64,000 nt of DNA from assembly GCF_048128805.1 (NCBI RefSeq), contig NC_136000.1, forward strand, positions 22,066,946-22,130,945. The letters are read 5' to 3'. Below the pieces are notes generated by a model that saw only the letters and a list, made by a program, of their open reading frames with translations, was not told the origin of the DNA and did not search any database. The stretch is from Centroberyx gerrardi. Lineage: Eukaryota > Chordata > Actinopteri > Beryciformes > Berycidae. The translations under genes were made by a program, and so were the position numbers. Positions 10,779-21,524 of the stretch are shown piece by piece (positions within the stretch are counted from its first letter, which is position 1; every line of letters starts with the position of its first letter).

Positions 10779-13700
10779 CCTGGATGCAGCTCAGATCTTT
10801 CCTTTTATTGACATTCCAACCATCATGTGTGAGAAGCACCCGGTACGATTGGAGGGTGCTGGGTGCAAGTTAAAGGATCATGCAGTTTACTTCCTGGAGA
10901 GGATACAATTCATCATGCTGTGCTGAAGGAGTCTGCAGGAGAGGAGATACCTGCAGCCGCTTCTCTTGTTTCCTTTCACTACTGGCAGCAAAATGTTGCT
11001 TGTTGTGGAGGTAAACCCACTCAAACTCAGTTTAAGCACCTTTTTATGGTAAACATAATTTCCCTTGATTTAAATTCATACCATCAGCCAAGGATTTTTG
11101 TTTATATTTGTGATGCTTTGCCTTATCTTGGTCACAGATGGGAGTTAGTTTGATTGATTACCTTCAGCCTCTTAACATAGTCTCCCAAGCAACCTTTTGC
11201 CCCCTTGTTGATCCCGTTCAGGACTTGTTCAGGGTGATGACCACCGTGCTTGTGAACGACCCGCCCCACTGCAGCCAGGAGGTTGAGAGCTGACCAACGA
11301 GCTTTGCCATTTGTTGTTATGCAGAGAAATAGGATGTTTACTGCACCAAAACCATAATCCAGCCCATTGCAGACCGTTGGTTGTATTGGAAGTCTTGGTC
11401 ATCCAGACTAGCAAACTTACTGAGCTTTTCATGTCTGATGCATGTAAAGCCCCAGGGGGTTTGGGAGGTAACCAGTTGATTTGGCATAAGCACATCAGCT
11501 TGCACTGTGGTCACTAACCTTTTCAGCTTTGCTTAATGGATATGGGGAATATTTAACTGCAATAAAATGCCAAACTCAGTTATACTTTTGAGTTAGGTCA
11601 CACTTGGATAGTTTGGATAGTCCAGTGCTGATACTCAGCTTACTATCAAGTGACTATAATGTGTCAATAAAAAGTCTACTGAGTTTCAGGTGATACAATA
11701 GTGTGAAAAGTAGTCTATAGATATTCAATGTCTGGGTTAGGGTTTAAAGGGGTTAGGATTGGGTTTAGGTCTAAAATGGGGTTAGGGTCAGGCTACGTAG
11801 TCTGTAGAGATGCAACAAATAGCCAAGTGGCACTTGTTGAACATCTACTTTTTGTCACCTGATAGTTGAGTATTAGCATTGGACTTTCCAAATAAAGTAT
11901 TGCCTTGACTTAGAAAGCTGTGATTCAATTCTTTGATGATACTGGAAGCCTTTTAGACTCTTCAGCAGTCTTTCAGCAGTCATTCTGACGTGAAAATGGC
12001 ATGGATGCTTTCAGTGGAGGAACCTGAGCTGATACGGGATGTGCAAATTGTTCGTAGAAATCTCCATCATTGCACAAGCACTGACCTCCTGTTCATTAGC
12101 TATGACTGTTTACACCTATAGGCAAGTTTGCCATTTAGGATACATGGCCGGGAAGTCCTAGGGAGAATATAAAAAGAGTGCAATTGTAACATCTTTGATA
12201 AATGTAAAATAAACATTCAGGTTGTTCATGATAATGCAAATAAACAGTCATCAACTCACCATTAGTCCATTATTGTCATTATTGCCAAAGCTCCTAAGTT
12301 CCACTGCACCATGGGTAGAGCAGTATATAGTAAGTATGTAGTGCAGTCAAAAAGAAGTCCTTGTGATAACTGCAACATCGCACTTCTGTTGCAAGAACAG
12401 ACAGTACGAGGGTGCAATGACCTCCCCTGCTCCAGAGAGCAGAAACTAGGAAAGGCACTCTAAACCAGTTTCAGAGATTCAAATTTACATAAAGGCAGAA
12501 AACCTTTTGAAAACTCTTCAGAGAATGTTCTTGAAGAAGACAAGAAGTACCAGACTCTCACGTTAACCCACAAGCTGTCTAGCATTTCAAGAAAATGTCT
12601 CTGTTTTGTATAATATGAAGTCTGAAAGGCTCGGGGGAGTATTTCAAGGCTATCTGTGTTATTATGTTTAATTTTGTGTTATTAATGAAAGGTAATGGTA
12701 AAAGGCATTACTTCTCTTCTTGTTCTCAGCTGTTGCATCCAGGGACACAGAAACTCAATCTAGAGTGCTGTCAAGTGTCAGATGTAGCCCTACAACAGAT
12801 CTGCTGCCCGCATCTCAAGACCATAATACTGGCTGGCTGCCGGAGAATCACCTCAGAAGGTAGTCTGCCAATAACACTCTAATCTAACAATTCATATGTT
12901 ATTCCTATTGCCATTACACAGTCCAATCTGTGTGGGAATGTGAACAACTTCCTCTGTAAATCAGAAACCAAAGAACTATGACTCATCATCAAGAAGTAGC
13001 TGATGCTGCTACATAGAGAATACATTGAAATTGGTGGTAAAGACGACTAAAGGAAAGGATTTTCTTGGGGCAAAGGTATTTTTTTTTCTGGTTCAGAACT
13101 GTTAGCTCTATGATAGAATGAAGTTTATTTTGGTATAAAAACTCGGTGTTTCATTTATTGTCGGTGGAGCTACCCCAGATTTTACATTTTGATGACATGA
13201 CAGATGCAAGTCTTAGCTACTCTGTTTCTGGTTTTGAGGGAGAGCTGTTTGCAAGTGTTAACTGGGCCTGCTGTCCTAGACCCCAGTTGATACCTGAACC
13301 TGTATGAAGTTTAAAATTGAGTGGTATCTCCCTGTAAGCATGAAAAGATGCTTAACATGTTGTATATGGGGGGCCAGAAGTCTGCATATCATTGTTACTG
13401 CATTTCATAATGAACCAGCAGTTTTTGTGTATTTATGTTCTCTACTCTCTTATCATTTATATGCAATAGTCAGCTCTTTTACCTTGTCACTCAAACGCTA
13501 ACTGTACCTGATTTTAACATGTCTCTTACACACACTAACACACACACACACACAAACAAACCACATACGCACACTGGCACTCACACACTGATGTCTAAGC
13601 ATACACATGCACAAACATAGGCTACATGATTCAGTATCTGACAAAGCTACCTCTTTCTGTCCATATAAGCAGTTTACAGTCTACAGTATATCTTCCAGAT

Positions 13701-16376
13701 ATATTTCATTTATCCAGTCAGGTGGTTACAAAGTATTTTGTATTACTGCTTACATGAGTATTTGCTGTAGATTGTCATACTGTGTTCTTCAAGTCCAATA
13801 TGTAGAAATGTTTCAAACCCCTTATACTGATTTTGGATACCAGGGCTACTCTTTTGTTTTGTTTTGGATCAGTAGCTGACATGTTTTATGGCTTTGCAAG
13901 CCATCTTGTGCCTGGTACTAATCCCTCCTGTAGATGTGAAGACTAAATACCTTCTTTGACTCAGTGATTGCATGTTGGCTGGCTGGGTTGCATTTCTGCG
14001 GTGTAATAGCAGTCAGCAGTTACTCATTCCTCTCTCTCTCCCTCCCTCCCTCCTCTGTAGGTGTGATAGCTCTTGCCTCTTCATGTCCAAGCCTAAAGGT
14101 GGTGGATCTGAAAGACTGTGAAGGAGTGACAGATGAGGCAGTGAGGGCTCTGGCCCACACTTGCAGAGGCCTGGAGGTCCTCAGTCTCCAGGGCTGCTCC
14201 ACCATCGGAGACGCCGCCCTGCTGGCGCTGGCAGAGAACTGCAGGCTGCTGCACGCACTCTGCCTCTCTGGAACACAGGTACTCTTAGCCCCGAGGAATA
14301 AAACTAAGATCTTATTGTCAGAGTAGTTTTAGGTTTTTCCCAGTCACACGAACAGTAACTTAGTTGGCGTTGAATCACACTATTGTCAGCTATCCTTTGC
14401 ATGTCACACACAAGTTGTACTGGGATAGACAGAATGCAGCATCTGCTTTGTTGTAAATTGTCTAGACCAAAGAACATAAAGTTTGACCACATGGCTTCAC
14501 CTTTGCCACAACCCCCTCTGTCCCCTCCCCTCAGGAATGTAGTGGAGGATGAATCCAGTTTACCCTCCTGTTTATTTGCGGAATAGAGTTTAACTGCCTT
14601 TTTAGGCTGACATAAATGTTTATGACATAAATTCAGTATATGTGCATCATAGTAATAGAAGTACCGAACTGACATATGTTATATAAAGATAGGGTCTTTT
14701 AAGGGAAAAAGCAAAATAGGGTTCCCACTGGTCATGGAATATTTGGAATAACATGATATTCTGAGAGGTGTTTTCCAGACAGGGAAAGTCTGGGAACTTG
14801 ATAAACTCTCTGAGGAAGTCAGGGAATATCAGAGAATTTCATAAATGGGTCACTTGATAGGCATATACTGTATATCAGAATGTATTTTCCTACTTGTTTC
14901 ACATACTCGTTGCATTAGATGGTGGTTTTAATCTGTTTTCTCCACAGTAAGCCCAAGTGTAGTGGAAACCAGACTGTTCGCCCCTTAAGAACTTTTCTGA
15001 GATGAAAAACAACATTAATAGATCAGGAAGGAATAACATTTTTAGTTTTCTGTAAAGTCATGAAAAAGTAATGGAATTTTACATCAGGGCCACAGTGGGA
15101 GCCCTGGCATAAGTAAATGCATTTCTGAAAATATAAATGATTTTGTTTATATTGGTTGTAGTTTGTCTTAAGATGATCACTGTCTGGAGGTCCTAGTTTT
15201 CCCGACGTGTTATTTATCGTTACATCACTGCTGTCTTTAAAGAGGACTTTGCGATCCCAGTGGTTTCAGTTGCACATACAGATGAGACAGCTGCACAGTA
15301 GCGTTAATGTCTGGGGCTGCTGAGTCAGCAGTCAAACCTTGCATAACAAGGAAGCCTGCACAGCTAATTGATCAGGGACACCTCACTGAAAAATAAGGTC
15401 AATGATCAAAAAGCAACATTTTCATGACGTGTGTCCCATAAAAACACCCAGCCACACACTAACAACTGGACTGTCTTTGTTATTCGTAGGTTACAGATGT
15501 GGGCCTTATTGGACTGGTCACAGGGCCTTGCTCCAATAATTTGAATGTAAGAAATCAACTAATATAGAGACTTCAAACATTGAGTTAATGTCTTAGAGTG
15601 ACAGCATTAGAATATTGTGTTAAAATAATGCAATTGGATGTATTGTAGGAACTACAGGTGGCAAGATGTCGCAACTTGACTGATGAGTCCGTCGCAGCCG
15701 TTTTCACAAACTGCCCCAAACTCAGAACATTTGTCATCAACGACTGTCCTCACATCACAGGTAAACTTCATGTCATCTTTAACTGTTTACAGATTGTTCG
15801 ATATAAGCAGTAACAGTAACATCATGCGGGTTACGACTTTATGGCAGAAAGGTCAGAGGTTCTAAACCTTCTGAAACCACTTTTACCTGCCAGCACACAC
15901 ACCAAATGTAGCTAACTTAGATGTAGCAGAGGTGATATTTTTCAAATGAAGTCTTAAGCCCAAGCTGCAGCAGACATGTTGATATAACTGATAACTGAAC
16001 TTGTTAAAAAATAATACCACTACATATTCTCCAAGCAAGAGCATTTCTAGTACTATTCTAGTGCTGTTCTCAGTCATTTATACACTTAGATCGCAAATCT
16101 GTACACACTGTTACAACAAAACAAAATGCATCCAAACATCACATTGAAATGCATGAAAGTCAAAATGTATGTTGTGTGTTGTTGTGATTGATCAAAATAA
16201 TGTGCATGCTTAAGCCATGTTTGTGTTTAAAATTGACAGTAGCTCTGTTCTGCTCCTCTCACAGCTCAGGTTTGGATGCATCGTATCGCCAACTTTCAGT
16301 ATCTATCATGGACCGTGTAGCATGGTCAGTGGATCACAGCAGCATGCAGAGGGATGACACTAATAAAGCCTACTGA
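8624..16376 (+). CDS. amn1: AMN1 homolog, leucine-rich-repeat protein, seven coding exons
   Basis: The exons 8624-8649, 10284-10416, 12730-12859, 14061-14278, 15490-15546, 15649-15760 and 16270-16376 have GT-AG borders and matching phases. They join to 783 nt, 260 residues (human AMN1 is 258). After an N-terminal region (DIKPLP-like DIRTLPVGIKDKL at about residues 26-38) come about seven cysteine-containing LRRs of the L..C..(I/V)TD.....LA type, residues about 54-225. The end, MDRVAWSV, matches the human LKQVTWTV. The name comes from yeast Amn1, an antagonist of the mitotic exit network. The vertebrate protein is poorly characterised; a role as an SCF-type substrate adaptor would be inference, since no F-box is visible. 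The gene lies head-to-tail behind resf1 and convergent with etfbkmt. Confidence 0.95.
8917..8940. repeat. TAATTAATTAAC tandem duplicate
   Basis: Two perfect copies of the 12-mer TAATTAATTAAC lie in amn1 intron 1. Each contains overlapping TAATTA homeodomain-type cores. Confidence 0.8.
9445..9510. mobile_element. Degenerate hAT MITE fragment in amn1 intron 1
   Basis: CTTTGCTGGGGACCCTGTGG and the following CCCC-rich sequence resemble the right part of the intact element at 24614-24946 (TTTGCTGGGGACCCCCTGGA). The terminal repeats are missing. Confidence 0.5.
9778..9870. mobile_element. LINE/SINE-type tail fragment with A-rich run
   Basis: AACTTTATTGATCCCCATAA followed by GGAAATT is a motif common at the 3' ends of fish retroposons. 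A-rich tracts follow at 9856-9870. No coding sequence remains. The rest of the 1.6-kb intron shows nothing else I can name. Confidence 0.4.
10284..10416 (+). CDS. amn1: amn1 exon 2
   Basis: The acceptor is TTTTTTGTGCAG ending at 10283. A second CAG eight bases on would break the frame with exon 1. The donor is GTGAG|GTAGGC, phase 0. It encodes YLSDIRTLPVGIKDKL and ends ENISE, as in human (SNISE). Confidence 0.93.
10745..10770. repeat. (GT)n microsatellite in amn1 intron 2
   Basis: Thirteen GT units. A GGAAG-rich purine tract lies upstream at about 10535-10570. Confidence 0.9.
11612..11892. mobile_element. Short inverted-repeat element (MITE) in amn1 intron 2
   Basis: The left end TTTGGATAGTCCAGTGCTGA and the reverse-complemented right end TTTGGAAAGTCCAATGCTAA match over about 40 bp, continuing into ATACTCAGCT..CTATCAAGTGAC / ATACTCAACTATCAGGTGAC. 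It is about 280 bp long with GGGTTAGG-type sequence inside. There is no coding capacity. A target duplication is not clear, so the superfamily is not assigned. Confidence 0.75.
12730..12859 (+). CDS. amn1: amn1 exon 3
   Basis: Acceptor TTCTTGTTCTCAG, donor GAAG|GTAGTC, phase 0 in and phase 1 out. It encodes LLHPGTQKLNLECC and the following repeat; human has ILHPEVQTLDLRSC at the same place. Confidence 0.95.
12860..14060 (+). other. amn1 intron 3, no element recognised
   Basis: A 1.2-kb intron containing a short imperfect CA/CACA region at about 13530-13620 and otherwise unique AT-rich sequence. I see no gene or transposon in it. Confidence 0.7.
14061..14278 (+). CDS. amn1: amn1 exon 4
   Basis: The acceptor follows a long pyrimidine tract (CTCCCTCCTCTGTAG); the donor is CACAG|GTACTC. 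It encodes about three LRRs (LKVVDLKDCEGVTDEAV, LEVLSLQGCSTIGDAAL, LHALCLSGTQ). It is GC-rich and the best-conserved part of the gene. Confidence 0.95.
14717..15106. mobile_element. Probable hAT-like MITE in amn1 intron 4
   Basis: The left end AGGGTTCCCACTGGTCATGG and the reverse-complemented right end AGGGCTCCCACTGTGGCC form an imperfect inverted repeat. A flanking duplication is weak, so the exact borders are uncertain by a few bases. Internal sequence repeats GGGAA..TC motifs. Confidence 0.6.
15490..15546 (+). CDS. amn1: amn1 exon 5 (57 nt)
   Basis: Acceptor ATTCGTAG, donor TTGAAT|GTAAGA, phase 0 on both sides. It encodes VTDVGLIGLVTGPCSNNLN, the counterpart of human VSDSGVIALVSGPCAKKLE. 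Confidence 0.93.
15649..15760 (+). CDS. amn1: amn1 exon 6
   Basis: Acceptor TGTATTGTAG, donor ACAG|GTAAAC, phase 0 in and phase 1 out. It encodes one LRR and the start of the next (LQVARCRNLTDESV, then FVINDCPHIT). Confidence 0.95.
16270..16376 (+). CDS. amn1: amn1 terminal exon
   Basis: Two acceptors lie five bases apart (CAG at 16262-16264 and 16267-16269). The second gives RQLSVSIMDRVAWSV, which aligns with human EQLVGPNKLKQVTWTV, so it is preferred. This frame adds a short tail after the human end point and stops at TGA 16374-16376. Confidence 0.85.
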
Positions 16377-17199
16377 TGACCTCCTCCACTACATCAAGTG
16401 CCCAAAGGTGAAAGAAAACTAGTTGTGTTAAAAGAACAAGAACATATCTAACTCTCTAACAGTCTTCCAGTAGTATGCAGCCATTCATAAAACATTACAG
16501 TTGTCCTTTGAAGTGTATATAGTCAGTTTTCTGTTCTCTGTTGATGCTTGGTCTTCATGTTAGTACAATTAGCTTGTGGAGAGAATCTGCCACAAAAAGC
16601 TACCAGCCTCCTCTGTCTTCCTCAGGTGTCGGAGGTCATTATATTCCTGACAGCGTGTGTCACTGTTGATCGGTGTCGTCCTCTCTGTCCTGTCCCCGGG
16701 CCAAACGAAGGTGTTCCTCCCAAGTTATAACCTATCCAGTTAAAGCCGATTAATGCATGAAAGCATACTGTTACTTCTTCATACCCTTCATGGCTGTGAC
16801 ACCATTCAAGGAGTAGATTGAACAAAGACAGAAAGATTAAGAGAGGGGTGTGAAAGTGGGAAAAGGTTCAACTGATTTCTTTCTGACAATGGTGTGATGT
16901 TTACAAATATTATGAAGATCATTTTTTGCACTTTATGGCCATTTTCTTTGCATGACAAAATCCACTGTGTAAGTGAAATGAAACTTTTGTTATATATAAA
17001 ATGTTGTAATAGTCATTTAAATTCTATTACTAATGTACAAAGACTTTGTATAGGTAACTTAAAGTCATAATATGAAATATGAAATTAGTATTTATATGCA
17101 GGGAATGTTACATTGTTTTCTTACTTGACTGCAGTGTAATTTGTACATTCCCAGTTTGTTATGGCTCTTATTTGTGCCTCAGTCACGCATATTATATAC

Positions 17200-17213
17200 A
17201 ATAAATGTTTATT
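17200..17213. terminator. Shared palindromic poly(A) signal of amn1 and etfbkmt
   Basis: AATAAATGTTTATT reads AATAAA on both strands. On + it ends the amn1 3' untranslated region (about 830 nt after the stop); on - it would end that of etfbkmt (about 275 nt after the stop). The two transcripts would overlap by a few tens of nucleotides. Confidence 0.6.
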
Positions 17214-17485
17214 GCTGTTTAACATCCACATATTCACATTTTGTTTAGACATACCATGACAAGATCTCACGGCATCTTTGATAAAAAACAATAACAGGAG
17301 ACAGTTGAAAAGTTACAGTCACATGCTCTAGAAAGGGCAACAAATGAAACTTGAGTCGTGACCCTGTGAGGAAAATGCTGTAGTGTAACCCAGCAGAATG
17401 ACACTGCACACAGTCACATGGTGGTGTTTATATTTGACATATTTAAGGTCTGCGGAATTCATTACACTCAACCAAGGTCCGGTTC

Positions 17486-17835
17486 TTAGAGTTCAGGATG
17501 GTAGCGCCAAACAGTGCTACAGGTCAGGCCGTAGTTCTCCTCTCTGACCGACTCGGGCAGCTCGAACTGGGCCAGTTGGCGCAGGAGCCTTCTGATGCCA
17601 TGCCCCTCAAACTGGGCTCTGCCGGGGTCTCCGATCAGGACTTGGGTGCCGTGGGTCTGGATGCAGCGGTCCAGCCAGCTGTGCAGCCTGTCTGCGAGGG
17701 TTTCCTCGTAGAACATGTCACCCAGGAGAATGAGGTCGAAGCCCTCGGGCTCTGAGCCGATCATATTGTCAGTCACACAAACAAGCGGCTCCAGGCCGTT
17801 CAGCTCACAGTTCATGTGGGTGGCAATGGCTGCAA
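17486..17835 (-). CDS. etfbkmt: etfbkmt exon 3
   Basis: The acceptor (TTTGTGTTACAG) is followed by VAAIATHMNCELN. The exon continues through LILLGDMFYEETLADRLHSW to STVWRYHPEL and the stop. The human protein has LNCELN, VVLGDMFYDEDLADSLHQW and STVWGFQP at the matching places. Confidence 0.95.
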
Positions 17836-18658
17836 CTGTAACACAAACAGGAATATTCAGTACATGACCTTTTTTGACATCAGTTGACCATGATGATGAA
17901 TACATTACGATTGAAAAATGTTTTGTGACTACTAAAATAAAAAAGACGGCAAAAGAACCAGTCAGTCAGTGGTCAAAGAATCCAAATATATGTGGGCGTC
18001 TTACCTGAGTCAATATCATTAGCAACAACATGAGCAGCACCACACAGTTTGGCAGCGATGGCTGAGGCTCCACAGCCGCTCCCCAGGTCCAGCACCGTCT
18101 TCCCCTCACACACTGCAGGGTTATTCAGCAGATATCTGGAGAGAGGGACATGAAGAGGCTCAGGGAAGATCTGCAGCAGTAAGATGATGCCAATACTCTA
18201 ACTTGTGGACAACAATTACTGGTTTTGTTAATGTGTCAAACAAAAATGTGTAGCTTCTGAGCAGGGTAGTAGCCACATTTCTGAGTGCACGACTGGAGTT
18301 CAATGTATTAAGTGAGGCTGGATTCATACCTGGCGAGTGCCTGTCCCCCTGGCCAGTATATGGCCCAGAACGGGTCAGCAAAAGGCCACAGCTCGGGCCT
18401 TGCATGCCAAAACCTACAGTTAGGGGTGAACAATCTCAACTTGATCTCTGGTGTCAAGTTTTGCTCTCCAACTATCTCTGTGTTCTCTGCAATAAACTTC
18501 CTAACACAATTATCAGATTCAAAGCTATTTGAGAAACATCTAACGTTATGTCTGGTTGTGCTAAATGTTTTGAAAAGTATTTCAACATAACGAGTAAACC
18601 TTTGGGGAGTTAAAACTCCGAATGTTCTCATCCTATTGCAATGTATTACTGTAGCCAT
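17486..18658 (-). CDS. etfbkmt: Electron transfer flavoprotein beta-subunit lysine methyltransferase (METTL20), three exons
   Basis: The exons 18658-18330, 18135-18005 and 17835-17486 (minus strand, GT-AG, phases 2 and 1) join to 810 nt, 269 residues (human 262). The enzyme is a class I, family-16 S-adenosylmethionine methyltransferase. In mitochondria it trimethylates lysines of ETF-beta next to its recognition loop and dampens electron flow from acyl-CoA dehydrogenases. The first 40 or so residues are basic, Ser/Thr-rich and poor in acidic residues, as in a mitochondrial presequence. Then come the family block LTPEIKLRLFTP, WAIYWPGGQALARY, the SAM-binding motif VLDLGSGCGA (124-133), NDID, and the family-16 D-x-x-Y motif in LLGDMFYEE (193-196), with VLIGDPGR and STVW near the end. 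All key residues are present. The gene is convergent with amn1. A second Met at residue 10 is an alternative start. Confidence 0.95.
18005..18135 (-). CDS. etfbkmt: etfbkmt exon 2 (SAM-binding motif)
   Basis: Acceptor CTCTCTCCAG, donor ACTCAG|GTAAGA. It encodes YLLNNPAVCEGKTVLDLGSG, the following CGASAIAAKL and VVANDID. The frame joins both neighbours exactly. Confidence 0.95.
18330..18658 (-). CDS. etfbkmt: etfbkmt exon 1
   Basis: It runs from ATG at 18658 to donor GCCAG|GTATGA, leaving two bases of an Arg codon. It encodes the presequence and LTPEIKLRLFTP / AIYWPGGQALA. Reading past the donor would stop after six residues. Confidence 0.92.
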
Positions 18659-18900
18659 CTAGCTGGCGTTAATGCTAGCTAAGTTAACTGCACAATGATT
18701 CCACAACAGTAAAGTTATGGTGCTAGAAACGCACGGTAGGTAGATAGTACACTTGCATTACGTCTACCCATAACCATACTGACTGACTCGGGACTTGAAT
18801 ATTTCTGCAACTGTCAAAGTTATTTTCCACACGGATGCAAAACAGTGTCGGACACAATGTCCAGCGCCCGCCTGAAAAAGCAGCACAAATCTTGGTTCCA
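18659..18900 (-). promoter_or_regulatory. Presumed etfbkmt promoter region
   Basis: Sequence immediately upstream of the ATG, with several GCTAGCTAA / GTTAAC-type motifs and no convincing TATA box. It is assigned by position only. Confidence 0.3.
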
Positions 18901-21489
18901 CGTGAAAGGTTCCTACCATTATCAAAACGAATTGGCTATTTCATGTGTCGACGTTCAATCAAGTGAGCGACATGCCGTTGATAAGACATTTTCAGTTTTT
19001 ACATTCATTTTCAAACATACAAATTAATGTGAGATTTGGGGCAAAAGTATTAGGCTAGCTTGTTTGTTTATGTGGGAGGATTAGGGCTATAACTAAGGTA
19101 GTGTTAACAGCTTCTATTCTTTTTCAGCTATTGTTCACAGGAAACATGAACTATTAGCTACAGTTTACAGATGTGCAAAGTAGCTACAAATAAGAATACG
19201 ACTTCAGCATAATAAAACATTGCAGATTCCATAAAATAATATTGAGAAGAAGATAAAAAGAACAAACAAAAAAGCAAAAAAAGAAAAGAAAAAAGAAGAT
19301 AAAATACATAAGCTACCAGGTGTATTAAAACAGCCTAATAATGACACTCTTCAGATATTGTGGAAGAAAATTCAACATGTATTAACAGCTGAACTGGGGT
19401 CACCTCAGGGAATGTAAGGCTTCATGATGTATGGTCACCTCGCTGTAACCCTTGTGCCGTAACTGACTATGCCAGAGGTCTTGTTGTCAGAGTGGCTCCT
19501 GGATGTCTCCGAGATGTCTATGGTTTAATGAATATATATTCATGTAAGACGAACCTCTGACTCCAGAACATTTCTTCAGCAGATATAGTTATTTTCATTT
19601 GAGCTCTAGCTTGGTGACTTCACTTCTGCACTTCAAAACGACTACATCTGGATTACTGTGAATAGGTGACACTGTGTGAACAGATGGTTCAGAGAGTCAT
19701 ACCCTAATGTTTATCCAGTCGCAGTGGGCATTAGAGCCTAAGGCTGTAATTACTGGACCTCTTATGTTCTCATCCTGTATGAAGATATTGCTTTTTGATG
19801 AAAGAGGAGGTTCCTGCCTCTGTCTGTCTTCAGCAAACTGAGTCTGTGAGTGTGTTGAGTTTTCCTGAGCTGACCTCTCCTGTCGCCCGGACCAGCAGTC
19901 CCACAGATCTGCTTGGGGACTGGTTTTTATAGATGGCTGCTGTCTATCAGGACCAGGAGGTATATTGACTTGATTTCACACAGGAATTGCAACCTTGAGC
20001 CCCCACTGTCCGGGAGTTAGTGTGGCAAGAGTGCAACAATGTTTTCACACTCTGCAGATAAAGGAGATGAAATACGCAGAAACTTTTCCCCCACGATCAA
20101 GGTTGCAATTCAGGCAACCTTTTGGAGAATCACTTCACCCAGTCCAGGAGCCTGACACTTTACACTTTAAAGACTATGTTAAGTGCTGACAGGGTGACGT
20201 GACTGTTCTGAGATTGGAGAAATAAATCACATTACCTTGATCTTTTACATTACTGCTCTCTGCTCTGCATCAGACTCAACAGATTAAAGATGAGTATTTG
20301 AGAGGACTAAACTCACATTCCATGCATGGCTCTTTCTAACAGCGGGGCTGATAATTTAGTCACACAGAACGCAATCTGATGTTCTGAGAAAAAAAAAAAG
20401 TGTTTATTGTTTTCTGGCATACTCTACATCGGTAAAGACTATTATCAATGTGTCAATTTTGTGGTAGACACTGACTAATCAAATCCCAGTAACCAAAGCA
20501 TTCCTGCCAGACAGACACTATTATCTGTTGCTGTTTGAACGAGAGAGTTTTCTAAAAGCCTAAGATGAAAACATGACAGATGATTCTCCACCTGGATCTC
20601 TGTATCGTAATGTTTTCATGAGTCTTCCCCCTCTGCTCAGACAAGTTGGTAGAGTCATAGCAGAGCTCATTTAGTGTGAGAATCAAGCTCAGATATTTTT
20701 AACTAGATTTTTAACATTCCCAAAACTTACTGGCAAGGTAAATGACTGGATAACTGAATCATTTTCAATTTTAAGCATATTCAGCTACTGTTCTCCCCAG
20801 GACTTGCCCTGGCCAGTGTGAGTCTCTCTGGATTAACTTTTCCCTTCCTCCACTCTTCTGTTTTACATCTTGATGGACTCAGTGACCAGACACCCGCAAT
20901 TGGCATTCTATCAGGAAATAAAGCTGTCACTCCTACTTTGCTAAAAGCAACTTCCCCCAAACAGGATTAACAAACCTTTCATCAGCGATATGTGAAGTGC
21001 AGACTCCATGCATAGGGGGTCGAAAGGTCAGTTTCTCTCACGCCTGTGAGACTAATTCACATGGTTTTATGACAGCGACCCCCTTTTACACTTCGTCTCT
21101 CTCCCTCTCCCACACCCCAGGAATGCAAGTTGGAGAGACAAAGGACTTCTGTGTTTAAACATAAAAAGTACAGAACTGGATATAATTGTATATATATGTA
21201 ATACACCCAATAGAATACTCCTCATAAGGGGGAAAGGACTCGTCCATAATAAAGAGTTGGTTTCTCTGACAAATTTACAAGTGAAAGCTGCAAAGCTCCA
21301 TAAGTGTTTCAAATTTCCGAGTTCCTTTGAACGCACCATAAATGTATGAAACGCTGGCAGAGCCACTTAAAGATTGTCCAGAGGTGGCGCTCAAAGCACA
21401 GCAAGTCCATAAAGAATTAATGAATTGGTGTCAGTGGAGGATTTGTACAAAATCAGAAATTATGAGTAGCTGAAGTCATTAGGGGTGTT

Positions 21490-21491
<2 letters not shown>

Positions 21492-21520
<29 letters not shown>
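21492..21520. repeat. (GT)n microsatellite
   Basis: An uninterrupted run of about 14 GT units. Confidence 0.95.
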
Positions 21521-21524
<4 letters not shown>

